Assembly: GCA_016710885.1 (NCBI GenBank)
Contig: JADJUC010000027.1
Span: 19,123 to 83,122, forward strand
Length of the DNA: 64,000 bases
DNA from: Candidatus Proximibacter danicus
GTDB taxonomy: Bacteria; Pseudomonadota; Gammaproteobacteria; Burkholderiales; Rhodocyclaceae
Reading direction: 5' to 3'
Shown: positions 39,442-48,047 of the stretch, piece after piece
Layout of the letters: every line of letters starts with the position of its first letter
How positions within the stretch are numbered: position 1 is the stretch's first letter
Made by a program: the position numbers and the translations under genes
Notes under the pieces: generated by a model
Databases searched by the model: none
The model's input: the letters and a program-made list of their open reading frames with translations, nothing else
Told to the model about the DNA's origin: nothing

Positions 39442-40347
39442 TCAGAGGTATTCGAACTCCGCTATGTCGGCATTTTCGCTTTCCGACGATGCGGCGAACG
39501 AAACGCGGCCGCTACCGCGCAGCACCAGTTCTTCCCGGCGCAGGAAATATTCCGGCTCACCATTGAAGACGACGTAGGTACCATTGGTTGAAATATCCGA
39601 GAGTACGAATTTATCGCCACGACGTTCGATCTTGCCGTGGTTGCGTGATGCGCGTTTGTCGCGAATGACCAGATCGCAGCTGGCGTCGCGGCCAAGCATC
39701 AGCGTATTGCGTTTGTCGTCGAGAACCATCACCTCGCCGGCGTAGCGGACACACAGGCGATTGGCCGACGATGTTGCTGCCGTTTTTCCAGTGGCATGAA
39801 TCGACGGGGCTTTCATCGTCAACTCTTCGCCTTCCTGCCAGAGCACCTCAAAAACATGCAGGCCATCGGCCTTGCCCTTGACCGACATCTGATCAAGGTC
39901 CCGGGTAGAGAATTTCAGGAGCTCCGGCAGTTTTTTCACCGTCTCGCCGCTCGTCAGCGCCTGTCCGGCCTTGGCCAAACCGGCTAGCCGTGCTGCGGTA
40001 TTGACCGTATCGCCGAAAAAGTCTACTTTCTCTTCGATAACCGGCCCATGGTGAAACCCGAGTCGGATTGCCAGTTTGACGCCAGAAACCGGGGGCAAAT
40101 CGGTAATCCTCTGCTGCATCTCGCTCGCCGACTGGAAGGCTGCCTCAGCGGTATCGAAGACCGCCATGACCTCATCACCGATGGTTTTCACCACCCGTCC
40201 ACGAAACGCATCAACCGCACGTTCCATGCGCTTGATACATCGATCCACCGCGTACAGCGCTTCCGTGTCACCGAGCTTTTCGTAAAGCCGGGTACTTCCA
40301 GAAACATCTGCGAACAGGACGGAAAATTCCCGCTCCTTGCCGCTCAT
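39442..40347 (-). CDS. Class III nucleotide cyclase fused to an FHA domain
   Basis: 301 residues, cytoplasmic. The catalytic domain (about 5-170) has both metal Asp residues (Asp14 in LFADVSGST; Asp58 in IGDEVMAVF). Substrate-contact residues fit an adenylate cyclase (Lys54; FFGDTVNTAARL with Asp113, Asn116, Arg120). The FHA domain (about 198-285) has LMLGRDASCD, RASRNHGKI and STNGTYV, the phosphothreonine-binding residues. FHA at the C-terminus of a cyclase suggests regulation by a phosphorylated partner, and the Ser/Thr kinase gene is the convergent neighbour. Confidence 0.9.
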   Translation of the reverse strand: MSGKEREFSVLFADVSGSTRLYEKLGDTEALYAVDRCIKRMERAVDAFRGRVVKTIGDEVMAVFDTAEAAFQSASEMQQRITDLPPVSGVKLAIRLGFHHGPVIEEKVDFFGDTVNTAARLAGLAKAGQALTSGETVKKLPELLKFSTRDLDQMSVKGKADGLHVFEVLWQEGEELTMKAPSIHATGKTAATSSANRLCVRYAGEVMVLDDKRNTLMLGRDASCDLVIRDKRASRNHGKIERRGDKFVLSDISTNGTYVVFNGEPEYFLRREELVLRGSGRVSFAASSESENADIAEFEYL

Positions 40348-40557
40348 TCAGTCACTCCCCATTGGCATTTCACGCCCATATTGGCTTGCGATTCTATCAG
40401 ATTCAGCCGCTTGGCAAGCTGCAAGCAAGGGCGTTCGCGGCCTCCCAGCCGTTCGGCATCGAAACGCGCATTCGCACGCTTGTGATGCAGTCGATGCGCG
40501 TCTAGCATATCATCATCCGATATACCGCCCATTGACCTGTGATCAGGAGATCATGGT

Positions 40558-41343
40558 TTGACAGTTTTCTGCCGATACTTCTCTCTGCTGAGCCTCCTGG
40601 CCCTGGCCACTCCATTGCAAGCCGCTCCGCCGCTTGATAGCGCCGTCCTGTGCTATGAAAACGAGAACGTTCGCCCCTGGCGCACCAAGGCGGGCACCGG
40701 ACTTAACTTTGAGATCCTGGAGAGTGTCGCGGCCAAGCTCAAGCTAAGTTTTCGCTTTGAGGGTGTGCCGTGGAAACGCTGCCTGTTCGAACTCAAGAAC
40801 AATCGCTACATCGGTGCCGTTGGTGGCAGTTTCAAACCCGAGCGCATGGAATATGGCATTTACCCCGGCGGCAATCCGCCAGATGCCAGCAAGGCGCTCT
40901 ACGTCGAGCGCTATGTTGTCGTTCGCCGCAAGGGATCCGCCGTAAACTGGGACGGCAAGCACTTTTCGCAATTAAACCGCCCGGCTGGTGCACCGCTTGG
41001 TTATTCGGTCGTTGATGACCTGCGACGCAACGGTATTGCCGTTGACGACGGAGCCCAGACAACCGTCGATGTCCTGCAGAAACTACTATTCGAACGCATC
41101 GACGTTGCCTTGCTGCTGCAGGGCGAAATGGGCTCCCTGCTGGCGGAAGATGCCGGGTTGCGGGAAAAGCTCGAAATCCTGCCCCGGCCGTTTGTCGAAA
41201 AACCTTATTACCTGCTGCTCTCACATCAACTGGTAAAAACCAGGCCCGAACTGGCCGAGCAAATTTGGTCCGGTATTACGCAGATGCGCAGCAGCGCTGC
41301 CTATCAGGAGAAGGAACGGCGGGCGCTCGGCATCATTCGCTAA
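40558..41343 (+). CDS. Periplasmic solute-binding protein (SBP family 3)
   Basis: 261 residues starting at a TTG (40558), supported by AGGAG seven bases upstream and by the signal peptide that follows (LLSLLALATPLQAAPP). It has the amino-acid-binding-protein fold: GTGLNFEILESVAAKLKLSF, WKRCLFELKNNRYIGAVG, then a second lobe (VDVLQKLLFERIDVALLLQGEM). No ABC transporter genes adjoin it, so it may be an orphan binding protein or a sensor partner. Confidence 0.85.
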   Translation: MTVFCRYFSLLSLLALATPLQAAPPLDSAVLCYENENVRPWRTKAGTGLNFEILESVAAKLKLSFRFEGVPWKRCLFELKNNRYIGAVGGSFKPERMEYGIYPGGNPPDASKALYVERYVVVRRKGSAVNWDGKHFSQLNRPAGAPLGYSVVDDLRRNGIAVDDGAQTTVDVLQKLLFERIDVALLLQGEMGSLLAEDAGLREKLEILPRPFVEKPYYLLLSHQLVKTRPELAEQIWSGITQMRSSAAYQEKERRALGIIR

Positions 41344-41365
41344 CGCAAGCCACGGCGCGCCAGAG

Positions 41366-42298
41366 TCAGACGGCACCGAGTGTGTTGACTGCGACCGGAA
41401 ACGGTTCCGGCAGACTGAGTTCCTCGCCAAATTGCGGCCCGTCGAAGGCGGTATCACCTTCTTCGACAACATCCCCCAGCTTCAGGCTGCGGAAATCGAA
41501 GAGATTGTTGTCGGCCAGGTGCGACGGCACCACGTTCTGCAGCGCCGTGAAAACAGCCTCGGTACGGCCGGGGTAACGGCGGTCCCAATCCTGCATCATT
41601 TCGCGGATTTTCTGGCGCTGCATGTTCTCCTGCGAACCGCAGAGGTTGCAGGGGATGAGCGGGTATTCCATGCCACGGGCAAAACGCGCGATGTCGGCTT
41701 CGGCACAGTAGGCCAGCGGCCGGATGACGACGTGGGCGCCGTCATCGGTGATCAGCTTGGGCGGCATGGCCTTGATCTTGCCGCCGAACAGCATGTTGAG
41801 AAACAGCGTGTGAACCATGTCGTCGCGGTGATGGCCGAGGGCGATCTTGTTGGCGCCGAGTTCCTTGGCGGTGCGGTAGATGATGCCGCGGCGCAGGCGC
41901 GAACACAGCGAACAGGTCGTCTTGCCTTCGGGTATCTTTTCCTTGACCACCGAATACGTGTCGGCCTCAACGATACGGTATTCGATGCCGATCTTCTCGA
42001 AGTAGGCCGGCAGGATGTCGGCCGGGAACCCCGGCTGTTTCTGGTCGAGGTTCATCGCCACCAGCCTGAAGTCGATCGGCGCCCGCTCGCGCAGCGCCAT
42101 TAGGACCGACAGCAGCGTGTACGAATCCTTGCCGCCGGAGACGCAGACCAGCACGGTGTCGCCGTGCTCGATCATGTTGTAGTCGGCAATGGCTTTGCCA
42201 GTGTTGCTGGTCAGGCGCTTGCCCAGTTTCTGACGGGTGTTCGAAGTGTTCGAGGGTTCCACGATTCGGTTTCTACAAATAGGCGGTACGACCGCCAT
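41366..42298 (-). CDS. ttcA: tRNA 2-thiocytidine biosynthesis protein TtcA
   Basis: 310 residues. The ATP-pyrophosphatase P-loop is VSGGKDSYTLL, and cluster cysteines lie in CSLCSRLRRG and IPCNLCGSQE. It binds a [4Fe-4S] cluster and adds sulfur to C32 of some tRNAs. The called start overlaps the upstream reductase gene by 26 bases; a GTG at about 42262 is an alternative start. The GHHRDDMVHTLFLNMLFGG segment is characteristic of the family. Confidence 0.95.
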   Translation of the reverse strand: MAVVPPICRNRIVEPSNTSNTRQKLGKRLTSNTGKAIADYNMIEHGDTVLVCVSGGKDSYTLLSVLMALRERAPIDFRLVAMNLDQKQPGFPADILPAYFEKIGIEYRIVEADTYSVVKEKIPEGKTTCSLCSRLRRGIIYRTAKELGANKIALGHHRDDMVHTLFLNMLFGGKIKAMPPKLITDDGAHVVIRPLAYCAEADIARFARGMEYPLIPCNLCGSQENMQRQKIREMMQDWDRRYPGRTEAVFTALQNVVPSHLADNNLFDFRSLKLGDVVEEGDTAFDGPQFGEELSLPEPFPVAVNTLGAV

Positions 42299-43022
42299 CG
42301 ACGTTGATGACCTGACCGGTCACATAAGCGGCAGAGAGCAGGTAGGCCACAGCACCGGCAATGTCTTCCGGCGCGCCCTCCCGCTTGAGCAAGGTGTGGC
42401 GGACGATATCGACGCGTTCCGGGTCGTCGAACTGGCCATCGTCGGGCCACAGGATGGGGCCGGGTGCAACGGCATTGACGCGCACGTCTGGCGCCAATTC
42501 CACTGCCAGCGCCCGGGTCAGCGTCAGTAAGGCGCCCTTTGCCGCACTGTAAAGCGGATAACCCTGCAGTGGACGCTCGGCATGGATATCGGTGATGTTC
42601 ACAATGGCGCCACCACTGGCCCGTAATGCCGGCGCCGCTGCCTGGCTAAGGAACAGGGGGGCCTTGAAATTGCTGCCAACGAGGTCGTCCCACGCCATTT
42701 CGTCGATCTGACCGATCGCTGTCGGGAAAAAACTGGAGGCGTTGTTAACCAAGCCATCCAGCCTGCCAAAATGCGTCAAGACGTTGGTCACCAATACCGG
42801 CAGCAGCGAAATATCGAGCAAATCGGCCTGTAATGTGATTGCCGACCCGGGCCGACCCGCGTTTAACTCAGCCGCCAGCGCCTCAGCCTCTGCAGTCGCC
42901 GCACGATAGTGCAGCGCGACGGAAGCACCAGCCTGATGCAACTGCCGCACGATGGCGCTTCCGACACGCCTTGCCGAGCCTGTGACCAGCACAACCTTGC
43001 CTTGCAGAAGTGAGGGATTCAT
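42273..43022 (-). CDS. Pteridine reductase (SDR family)
   Basis: 249 residues. The NADPH site is TGSARRVGSAIVRQL (the Arg-containing variant typical of pteridine reductases, not GxGIG). NNASSFFPT, NITDIHAERPLQGYPLYSAAKGAL (catalytic Asp/Tyr/Lys) and AVAPGPILWPD complete the family pattern. It reduces pterins or dihydrofolate-type substrates. It precedes ttcA on the same strand and overlaps it slightly, so the two are probably co-transcribed. Confidence 0.88.
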   Translation of the reverse strand: MNPSLLQGKVVLVTGSARRVGSAIVRQLHQAGASVALHYRAATAEAEALAAELNAGRPGSAITLQADLLDISLLPVLVTNVLTHFGRLDGLVNNASSFFPTAIGQIDEMAWDDLVGSNFKAPLFLSQAAAPALRASGGAIVNITDIHAERPLQGYPLYSAAKGALLTLTRALAVELAPDVRVNAVAPGPILWPDDGQFDDPERVDIVRHTLLKREGAPEDIAGAVAYLLSAAYVTGQVINVDGGRTAYL

Positions 43023-43212
43023 CGCCAGTTCCGTGGCCCTAAAGGCGAGAGTTTACCGGACTTGCGGGCGATCCCGTAGCACCGCCTCCGCTTATCTCCG
43101 ATCGTCCCTGCTTGGTGTTGCATGCCACATCACACCACCGGCGCAGGCAGCGACTTCCCCCTGGTGTCGCCAGGGCCCCGTAAAATGGCGTTTTCTCCCA
43201 CCCACGACACCC

Positions 43213-44370
43213 ATGTCTCTTCCCACCCCTGATGCCGACGCGCTGGCCCATAGCCGGCAGCTGCAACAAGATATCGCCTCCGAAATCGCTGCCGCCGGAG
43301 GCTGGATATCGTTTGCCCGCTTCATGGAACGGGCGCTTTACGCTGCCGGGCTTGGCTACTATTCTGGCGGGGCACGCAAATTCGGTGCTGCCGGCGACTT
43401 CGTCACAGCACCGGAAATGACCCCGGCCTTCGCCCGGACACTGGCAGCGCAAGCCATGCAGATCATGGCGCTGAGCGCGCCGCAGATACTCGAAGCCGGT
43501 GCCGGCTCCGGCCGATTGGCGACAGATCTGCTGCTCGAGCTGGAAATACGCCAGGCGCTGCCGCAACGCTATTTCATTCTCGAGCTTTCCGGCGAGCTGC
43601 GCGCACGGCAGCGGGAAACGCTGCGGGCAGAGGCGCCGCATCTGCTCGACCGAGTGGAATGGCTGGATCGTCTGCCTACACACTTCGATGGATTGGTGCT
43701 GGCCAACGAATTGCTCGATGCCCTGCCGGCCCATCTAGTGCGCTGGCGCGATGACGGAATTTTTGAGCGCGGCGTCAGCATTGCAGACGGACAGTTCGTC
43801 TGGGTAGAGCACGCGGCTACGGGTGCCGTGCTGGAGCGGGCCAAGGTACTCGGCGGCGAGTGCATCCCCGGCGGGGGCTATCTATCGGAAATCGGCCTCG
43901 CCGCTGCGGGCTGGACCGCCTCGTGGGCCGATATTCTTGGCTGCGGCGCACTGCTGCTCATTGATTACGGTTTCCCGCGCCACGAGTTCTACCACCCGCA
44001 GCGTCACGAAGGCACCCTGATGTGCCATTACCGCCACCACGCCCATCCCGACCCTTTCTATATGCCGGGTCTGCAGGATGTCACCGTGCATGTGGATTTC
44101 ACCGCCATAGCCGAAGCCGGAACCGAAGCCGGTCTGGATTTTCTCGGTTATACGGCGCAATCCACTTTCCTTATCAATTGCGGAATAACCGAAGTCCTGT
44201 CACGAACACCGGCTGACGACATCCGCAGCTACCTGCCAGTCGCGAGTGCCGTGCAAAAGCTGATTTCCCCAGCGGAGATGGGTGAGTTGTTCAAGGTCAT
44301 CGCGCTCGGACGCGGCATTGACGTGCCGCTGCTGGGCTTTATCAGCGGTGAGCGCAGCGCGACGCTTTAA
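43213..44370 (+). CDS. SAM-dependent methyltransferase, MidA/NDUFAF7 family
   Basis: 385 residues from the ATG at 43213. YYSGGARKFGAAGDFVTAPEMTPAF is the family signature; the SAM site is LEAGAGSGRLATDLL. Later LVLANELLDALPAHLV and DYGFPRHEFYHPQRHEGTLMCHYRHH match. The mitochondrial homologue methylates a complex I subunit; the bacterial role is not established. A complex I NDUFA9-like gene also lies in this window at 49.4 kb. It is divergent from the pteridine reductase gene. Confidence 0.9.
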   Translation: MSLPTPDADALAHSRQLQQDIASEIAAAGGWISFARFMERALYAAGLGYYSGGARKFGAAGDFVTAPEMTPAFARTLAAQAMQIMALSAPQILEAGAGSGRLATDLLLELEIRQALPQRYFILELSGELRARQRETLRAEAPHLLDRVEWLDRLPTHFDGLVLANELLDALPAHLVRWRDDGIFERGVSIADGQFVWVEHAATGAVLERAKVLGGECIPGGGYLSEIGLAAAGWTASWADILGCGALLLIDYGFPRHEFYHPQRHEGTLMCHYRHHAHPDPFYMPGLQDVTVHVDFTAIAEAGTEAGLDFLGYTAQSTFLINCGITEVLSRTPADDIRSYLPVASAVQKLISPAEMGELFKVIALGRGIDVPLLGFISGERSATL

Positions 44371-44447
44371 CGAGGCGGTTCCGCTAGATTAATTGCACTG
44401 CAACATTTCGGTGGTGCAATAGGGGCATCAACCACTCGCCCGTTGCC

Positions 44448-45287
44448 ATGATGAAAAACACCCTCGCTTTCGCCTTGCTCTCTGCCGCATTGACACTACC
44501 GGTCGCGCACGCCGCACCGCCTGTCGAAATGCAGACGCCAACCCTCACGCAGGACATTACCAGCGCCGGCCGCTTGCGGCTGCAATCGCAACGCCTTGCC
44601 AAACTCTGGTTGCAGGCAGGCTTGGGCATCCATGCCGGCGCAGCCACCGGACAACTCGCCCGAGGGGTCGCACATTTCGAGGTAAATCTGGCGAGCCTCG
44701 CACGTTACGAAAAGAAGGAAGGCACCCAACAACCGCTTCAGCGCATCAACGAACTCTGGATCGCGTACCGGATCGCACTGTCCCTGCCTTATAACGAATC
44801 GAATCTGAAAACAGTAAGCTATCTTGCCGACGATCTGACACAAGCCAGCGGCAAGCTGACCATGAAAATCGAGGCTAACGCCAACACCGGCAGTGGCCGC
44901 CTGCTCGATCTTTCGTTGCGGCAAAATATGCTCGCCCAGCGGCTTGCACGACTTTATCTGATGGCTCAGGCGGGCGATCGCTCGCATGGTCGCCTGGTCG
45001 ATATCGATCAGACAAAAAAGGAATTCGCCACGGCGCTTGCTGAACTGGTCGAATCTCGTGAAAACACACTAGCCAGCCGAGAAGCGCTGGAATTGGCACG
45101 CATGCAATGGATGTTCTTTGAGCTCGCGATCAGCGAGATGAGCAATAAGGGCGTCAGCCGCCCGCAACACGTTGCGACGGCCAGTGAGCGCATTCTGGAG
45201 ACGCTGGATGCTGTCAGCGCGCAATATGGATCGGCAGGCGCCGACGCACGATTCGCGGCCGCATCAGCAAATACGCGGCACAACTAA
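44448..45287 (+). CDS. Stand-alone PilJ/NarX-type sensor domain protein (periplasmic)
   Basis: 279 residues with a signal peptide (cut near AHA-APP) and no other membrane helix. Two copies of the type IV pili methyl-accepting-chemotaxis N-terminal domain: the first at ITSAGRLRLQSQRLAKLWLQ, the second at LSLRQNMLAQRLARLYLM. Such domains normally form the periplasmic part of nitrate/nitrite sensors (NarX) or PilJ. Here there is no kinase or signalling domain, so it may be a soluble ligand-binding partner or decoy. No partner gene adjoins it. Confidence 0.8.
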   Translation: MMKNTLAFALLSAALTLPVAHAAPPVEMQTPTLTQDITSAGRLRLQSQRLAKLWLQAGLGIHAGAATGQLARGVAHFEVNLASLARYEKKEGTQQPLQRINELWIAYRIALSLPYNESNLKTVSYLADDLTQASGKLTMKIEANANTGSGRLLDLSLRQNMLAQRLARLYLMAQAGDRSHGRLVDIDQTKKEFATALAELVESRENTLASREALELARMQWMFFELAISEMSNKGVSRPQHVATASERILETLDAVSAQYGSAGADARFAAASANTRHN

Positions 45288-45292
45288 AGCAC

Positions 45293-45496
45293 TTACTCCT
45301 GTGCCGCGTAGAGGCGCGCGAGGAAACCCTCGATGTCCGGTTCGGCGGGCCCGTGGTTCGCCACGGCCACTTCTTCGAGGCGTGGTTCAATACGCGGCAC
45401 CTCCGCCCAGCCGGCATTGAGAACTTCTTCGTTGTAAGCGCAGAAGCTTTCGTCCGCGATCCGCTTGCCTGAATCCGTTTCCATAACAATCACCAT
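45293..45496 (-). CDS. Small acidic protein of unknown function
   Basis: 67 residues from an ATG at 45496 preceded by a GGGGG(T) ribosome site. The sequence begins MVIVMETDSGKRIADESFCA and ends in LARLYAAQE; it is acidic and probably soluble. It is convergent with the PilJ-like gene. I recognise no family. Confidence 0.55.
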   Translation of the reverse strand: MVIVMETDSGKRIADESFCAYNEEVLNAGWAEVPRIEPRLEEVAVANHGPAEPDIEGFLARLYAAQE

Positions 45497-45650
45497 GATG
45501 CACCCCCTATGAGGCGTTCGTATAAGGACTAACGGACGAGCAGTAAAAAGGTTGAGTGATGACGAAGAATAATTCTGGCGCACGCATCGACCGGTTTACT
45601 TCTTGCCGATCCGGTCGATAATGAAATACCTGCACACAGGAATGGTCACC

Positions 45651-45848
45651 ATGGATTTGTTCTCGATCGGTAGCACGGCCCCCAGCATCGCCAGCGCCGA
45701 CATGGCGTCAACAGTGGGGATTGCCGTACTCAAAAAAGTCATGGATATCCAGGCACAGAGTGCAGCGCAATTGATTCAGGCGATACCGCAAACCATGCCG
45801 GCAAACAATCCGCCCAATCTCGGCCAAGGTGTCGATACTTTTGTCTGA
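45651..45848 (+). CDS. YjfB-family putative motility protein
   Basis: 65 residues from the ATG at 45651, chosen because an AGGA site is correctly spaced for it. MDLFSIGSTAPSIASADMAS and GIAVLKKVMDIQAQSAAQLI match the short YjfB family (annotated as putative motility protein, function unknown). No flagellar genes adjoin it. Confidence 0.75.
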   Translation: MDLFSIGSTAPSIASADMASTVGIAVLKKVMDIQAQSAAQLIQAIPQTMPANNPPNLGQGVDTFV

Positions 45849-45860
45849 GCCGTTACGGGT

Positions 45861-46664
45861 TCAATCGAGTTCTTTCACCAGCCAGTTGCAGATGGTTTCT
45901 GCAACGTGCAACCAGTCCTTCTCCAGCATCACGCCGTGGCCCATGCCGCGGAAAATCTTGTCGGCCACGCCATAGGTTTGCGCTGTCGTCTGCACCAGAA
46001 AAGCCGGCATCAGCACGTCTTTTTCGGCACCCAGAACAAGTAACGGCGGGCGATGCATGCTACGAAGATCAGGCAAGCTGAACATCGACATATCCCAGAT
46101 CGCACGTTGCGACTCGGGCTGCATCAGCCGGTAATAACGACGCAGCAATTCATCGCTGACTTCCTGTGCGAAAAGCGCCTCACGCAAGGCATCGAGTGCC
46201 ACGGCGCCACCCGCGAGCAAGGTATTGATCTCCATCATCAGCCCTGGCTTTTCGAAGAGCATCGAAAACTGCGCGGCCACCAGGCCCTGTGGCGGTACCG
46301 AGCACATCAGCACAGCCGCCGGCACCGTATGCCGCTCCAGATATTTCTGCACGACAAAACCACCCATTGAGTGGCCGAGCAGTACGGGCGCCTCCTCAAG
46401 ATCGGCTATCACCGTTGCCACATCGTCAACGTAGTCATGCACGCTGTGCCAGTCGATATGCTCGTGCCCGGCACTGCCGCCATGCCCACGCAACGAAACG
46501 GCATGGGCGCTGAACCCCTGCTCGGCAAACCAGGGAAGAAAATGTTCCTCCCAGACCCAGGCGCCGGCAAAAGCACCGTGGATAAAAAGCAGTGGATTCG
46601 CGTGGCGGCGCTTCTTCGGCTCACAGGAGATCACTTCAAGTTCATTCACCTTGCGCACACTCAC
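45861..46664 (-). CDS. Alpha/beta hydrolase
   Basis: 267 residues. FIHGAFAGAWVWEEHFLPWF forms the oxyanion region, GHSMGGFV holds the nucleophile Ser, LVLGAEKDVLMP the acid and MGHGVMLEKDW the His. It starts at a GTG (46664) overlapping the upstream GST stop codon (GTGA), so the two genes are translationally coupled. The substrate is unknown; it resembles esterases or haloalkane/epoxide-type hydrolases without halide-binding signatures I can confirm. Confidence 0.87.
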   Translation of the reverse strand: MSVRKVNELEVISCEPKKRRHANPLLFIHGAFAGAWVWEEHFLPWFAEQGFSAHAVSLRGHGGSAGHEHIDWHSVHDYVDDVATVIADLEEAPVLLGHSMGGFVVQKYLERHTVPAAVLMCSVPPQGLVAAQFSMLFEKPGLMMEINTLLAGGAVALDALREALFAQEVSDELLRRYYRLMQPESQRAIWDMSMFSLPDLRSMHRPPLLVLGAEKDVLMPAFLVQTTAQTYGVADKIFRGMGHGVMLEKDWLHVAETICNWLVKELD

Positions 46665-47269
46665 GATTCAGGTACCTCCATGCCACGTTTAACCGCTAAA
46701 CGGCCACCAACGTCAGCGAACCAGCGGCTGACGTTGGAAAATTCCACCAAATCGATTTCCTGCCATTCATGCCGGGCAACCCAAGGGAAAGTGGCCATAT
46801 CGGCAATCGAATAGTCTCCCGCCAGATATTCCGCATTGGCCAGATGGGTATCGAGAACGCCATAAAGGCGCCGCACCTCCTTGCTATAGCGGTCAATGGC
46901 GTACGGCACCGGCTCTGGGGCAAAGCGCAAAAAATGGTGCGCCTGGCCGAAAATCGGCCCGATACCACCCATCTGGAACATCAGCCACTGCAACGCGGCA
47001 TAGCGCGCGGGTCCGGCAGATGCTAGAAAACGCCCTGTTTTTTCAGCGAGATAAATCAATATCGCACCGGATTCAGAAAGCGTCAGCGGCCCCTCGTCAT
47101 CGACAATGGCGGGAATTTTTGCGTTCGGGTTGATACTGACAAAGGCCGGGTCGAACTGCTCGCCCCGGGTGATATCGACCGGCCGGACGGTATACGGCAG
47201 GCCGCATTCCTCCAGCATGATCGAGACCTTGCGGCCGTTGGGGGTGCCCCAAGTGTAGAGAGTGATCAA
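46661..47269 (-). CDS. Glutathione S-transferase (Nu/YfcG-like class)
   Basis: About 202 residues. I choose a TTG start at 47269 because AGAGG lies about seven bases upstream and the result, ITLYTWGTPNGRKVSIMLEE, matches this class exactly. The TPN motif is the glutathione/disulfide-binding segment of Nu-class GSTs. The C-terminal helical domain includes YLAGDYSIADMATFPWVARH. It is coupled to the downstream hydrolase. Confidence 0.9.
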   Translation of the reverse strand: MITLYTWGTPNGRKVSIMLEECGLPYTVRPVDITRGEQFDPAFVSINPNAKIPAIVDDEGPLTLSESGAILIYLAEKTGRFLASAGPARYAALQWLMFQMGGIGPIFGQAHHFLRFAPEPVPYAIDRYSKEVRRLYGVLDTHLANAEYLAGDYSIADMATFPWVARHEWQEIDLVEFSNVSRWFADVGGRLAVKRGMEVPES

Positions 47270-47355
47270 TTTCGCCTCTTTCGTTGCAGATACCACGATG
47301 GTACGTGATTAAATGCAGCGGTAACTGTATTCCACAATTTCTCAGGACGCTTAGG

Positions 47356-47850
47356 ATGCCTCGTCGACATTTAGTCATCATGCTTGTTGCAAGCACCTTG
47401 CTGACGCCATCGCTGTTACACGCGGAGGCGGTTTCATCAACGGCCTCTTTCGCCGACATGACCGCTCCGCTTGAGATCGTCGTTGATCGCGATATCACGC
47501 GGGTGGCCGCCGCCAAGCGACTCGCGCGGCTCCATGCCGAAACCGGGAACTGGGCAGAAGCGCTGCGCGTGCTTGAACGCTCGGCGCCGCACGCCCGAAA
47601 GGATGCCGAGTATCAGGGGTTTGCCGGAACCGTACTTCGCCAGCTCAAACGCTCGACGGAAGCGGCCGAGGCCTACCGGCGCGCCATTGCGCTGAAGCCG
47701 GACGATGGGCGCTGGTGGGTGGGATTGGGGCTGGCACTGGAAGACGCGGGCAAACGCAAGGAGGCAACGCAGGCGTTTACCGCAGCTCGCGAGCGCGAGC
47801 AGACATTGCCGCCGGCGCTACGCAAGCTTGCTGAAAAGCGCGGCCGCTGA
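47356..47850 (+). CDS. Secreted TPR-repeat protein
   Basis: About 164 residues from the ATG at 47356 (MPRRHLVIMLVASTLLTPSL). A signal peptide ends near LHA-EAV. Two or more TPR units follow (RLHAETGNWAEALRVLERSA and LKRSTEAAEAYRRAIALKPD). The protein likely scaffolds in the periplasm. The stop codon overlaps the start of the following small membrane protein, suggesting coupling. Confidence 0.75.
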   Translation: MPRRHLVIMLVASTLLTPSLLHAEAVSSTASFADMTAPLEIVVDRDITRVAAAKRLARLHAETGNWAEALRVLERSAPHARKDAEYQGFAGTVLRQLKRSTEAAEAYRRAIALKPDDGRWWVGLGLALEDAGKRKEATQAFTAAREREQTLPPALRKLAEKRGR

Positions 47851-48047
47851 TGATGAAATGGCTGCTGACGATTGTCATCGTCGTCATCGTACTTGGCCTG
47901 GTCATGCCCAGGCTGCGCCAGCGGGTTGGCAGTGGTCGGCTACCGGGCGATGTCGAAGTACGCTGGCGCGGTCGCGACTACTTTTTTCCGTTTGCGACGA
48001 CGATTGTCCTGTCGTTACTGTTTGTCGCCGTCAGCCGGTTTCTTTGA
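47850..48047 (+). CDS. DUF2905-family small membrane protein
   Basis: 65 residues with two membrane helices (LLTIVIVVIVLGLVMP and FATTIVLSLLFVAVSRF) flanking the conserved RLPGDVEVRWRGRDYFFPF segment that defines DUF2905. Function unknown. The start overlaps the stop of the TPR gene (TGATG). Confidence 0.85.
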   Translation: MMKWLLTIVIVVIVLGLVMPRLRQRVGSGRLPGDVEVRWRGRDYFFPFATTIVLSLLFVAVSRFL

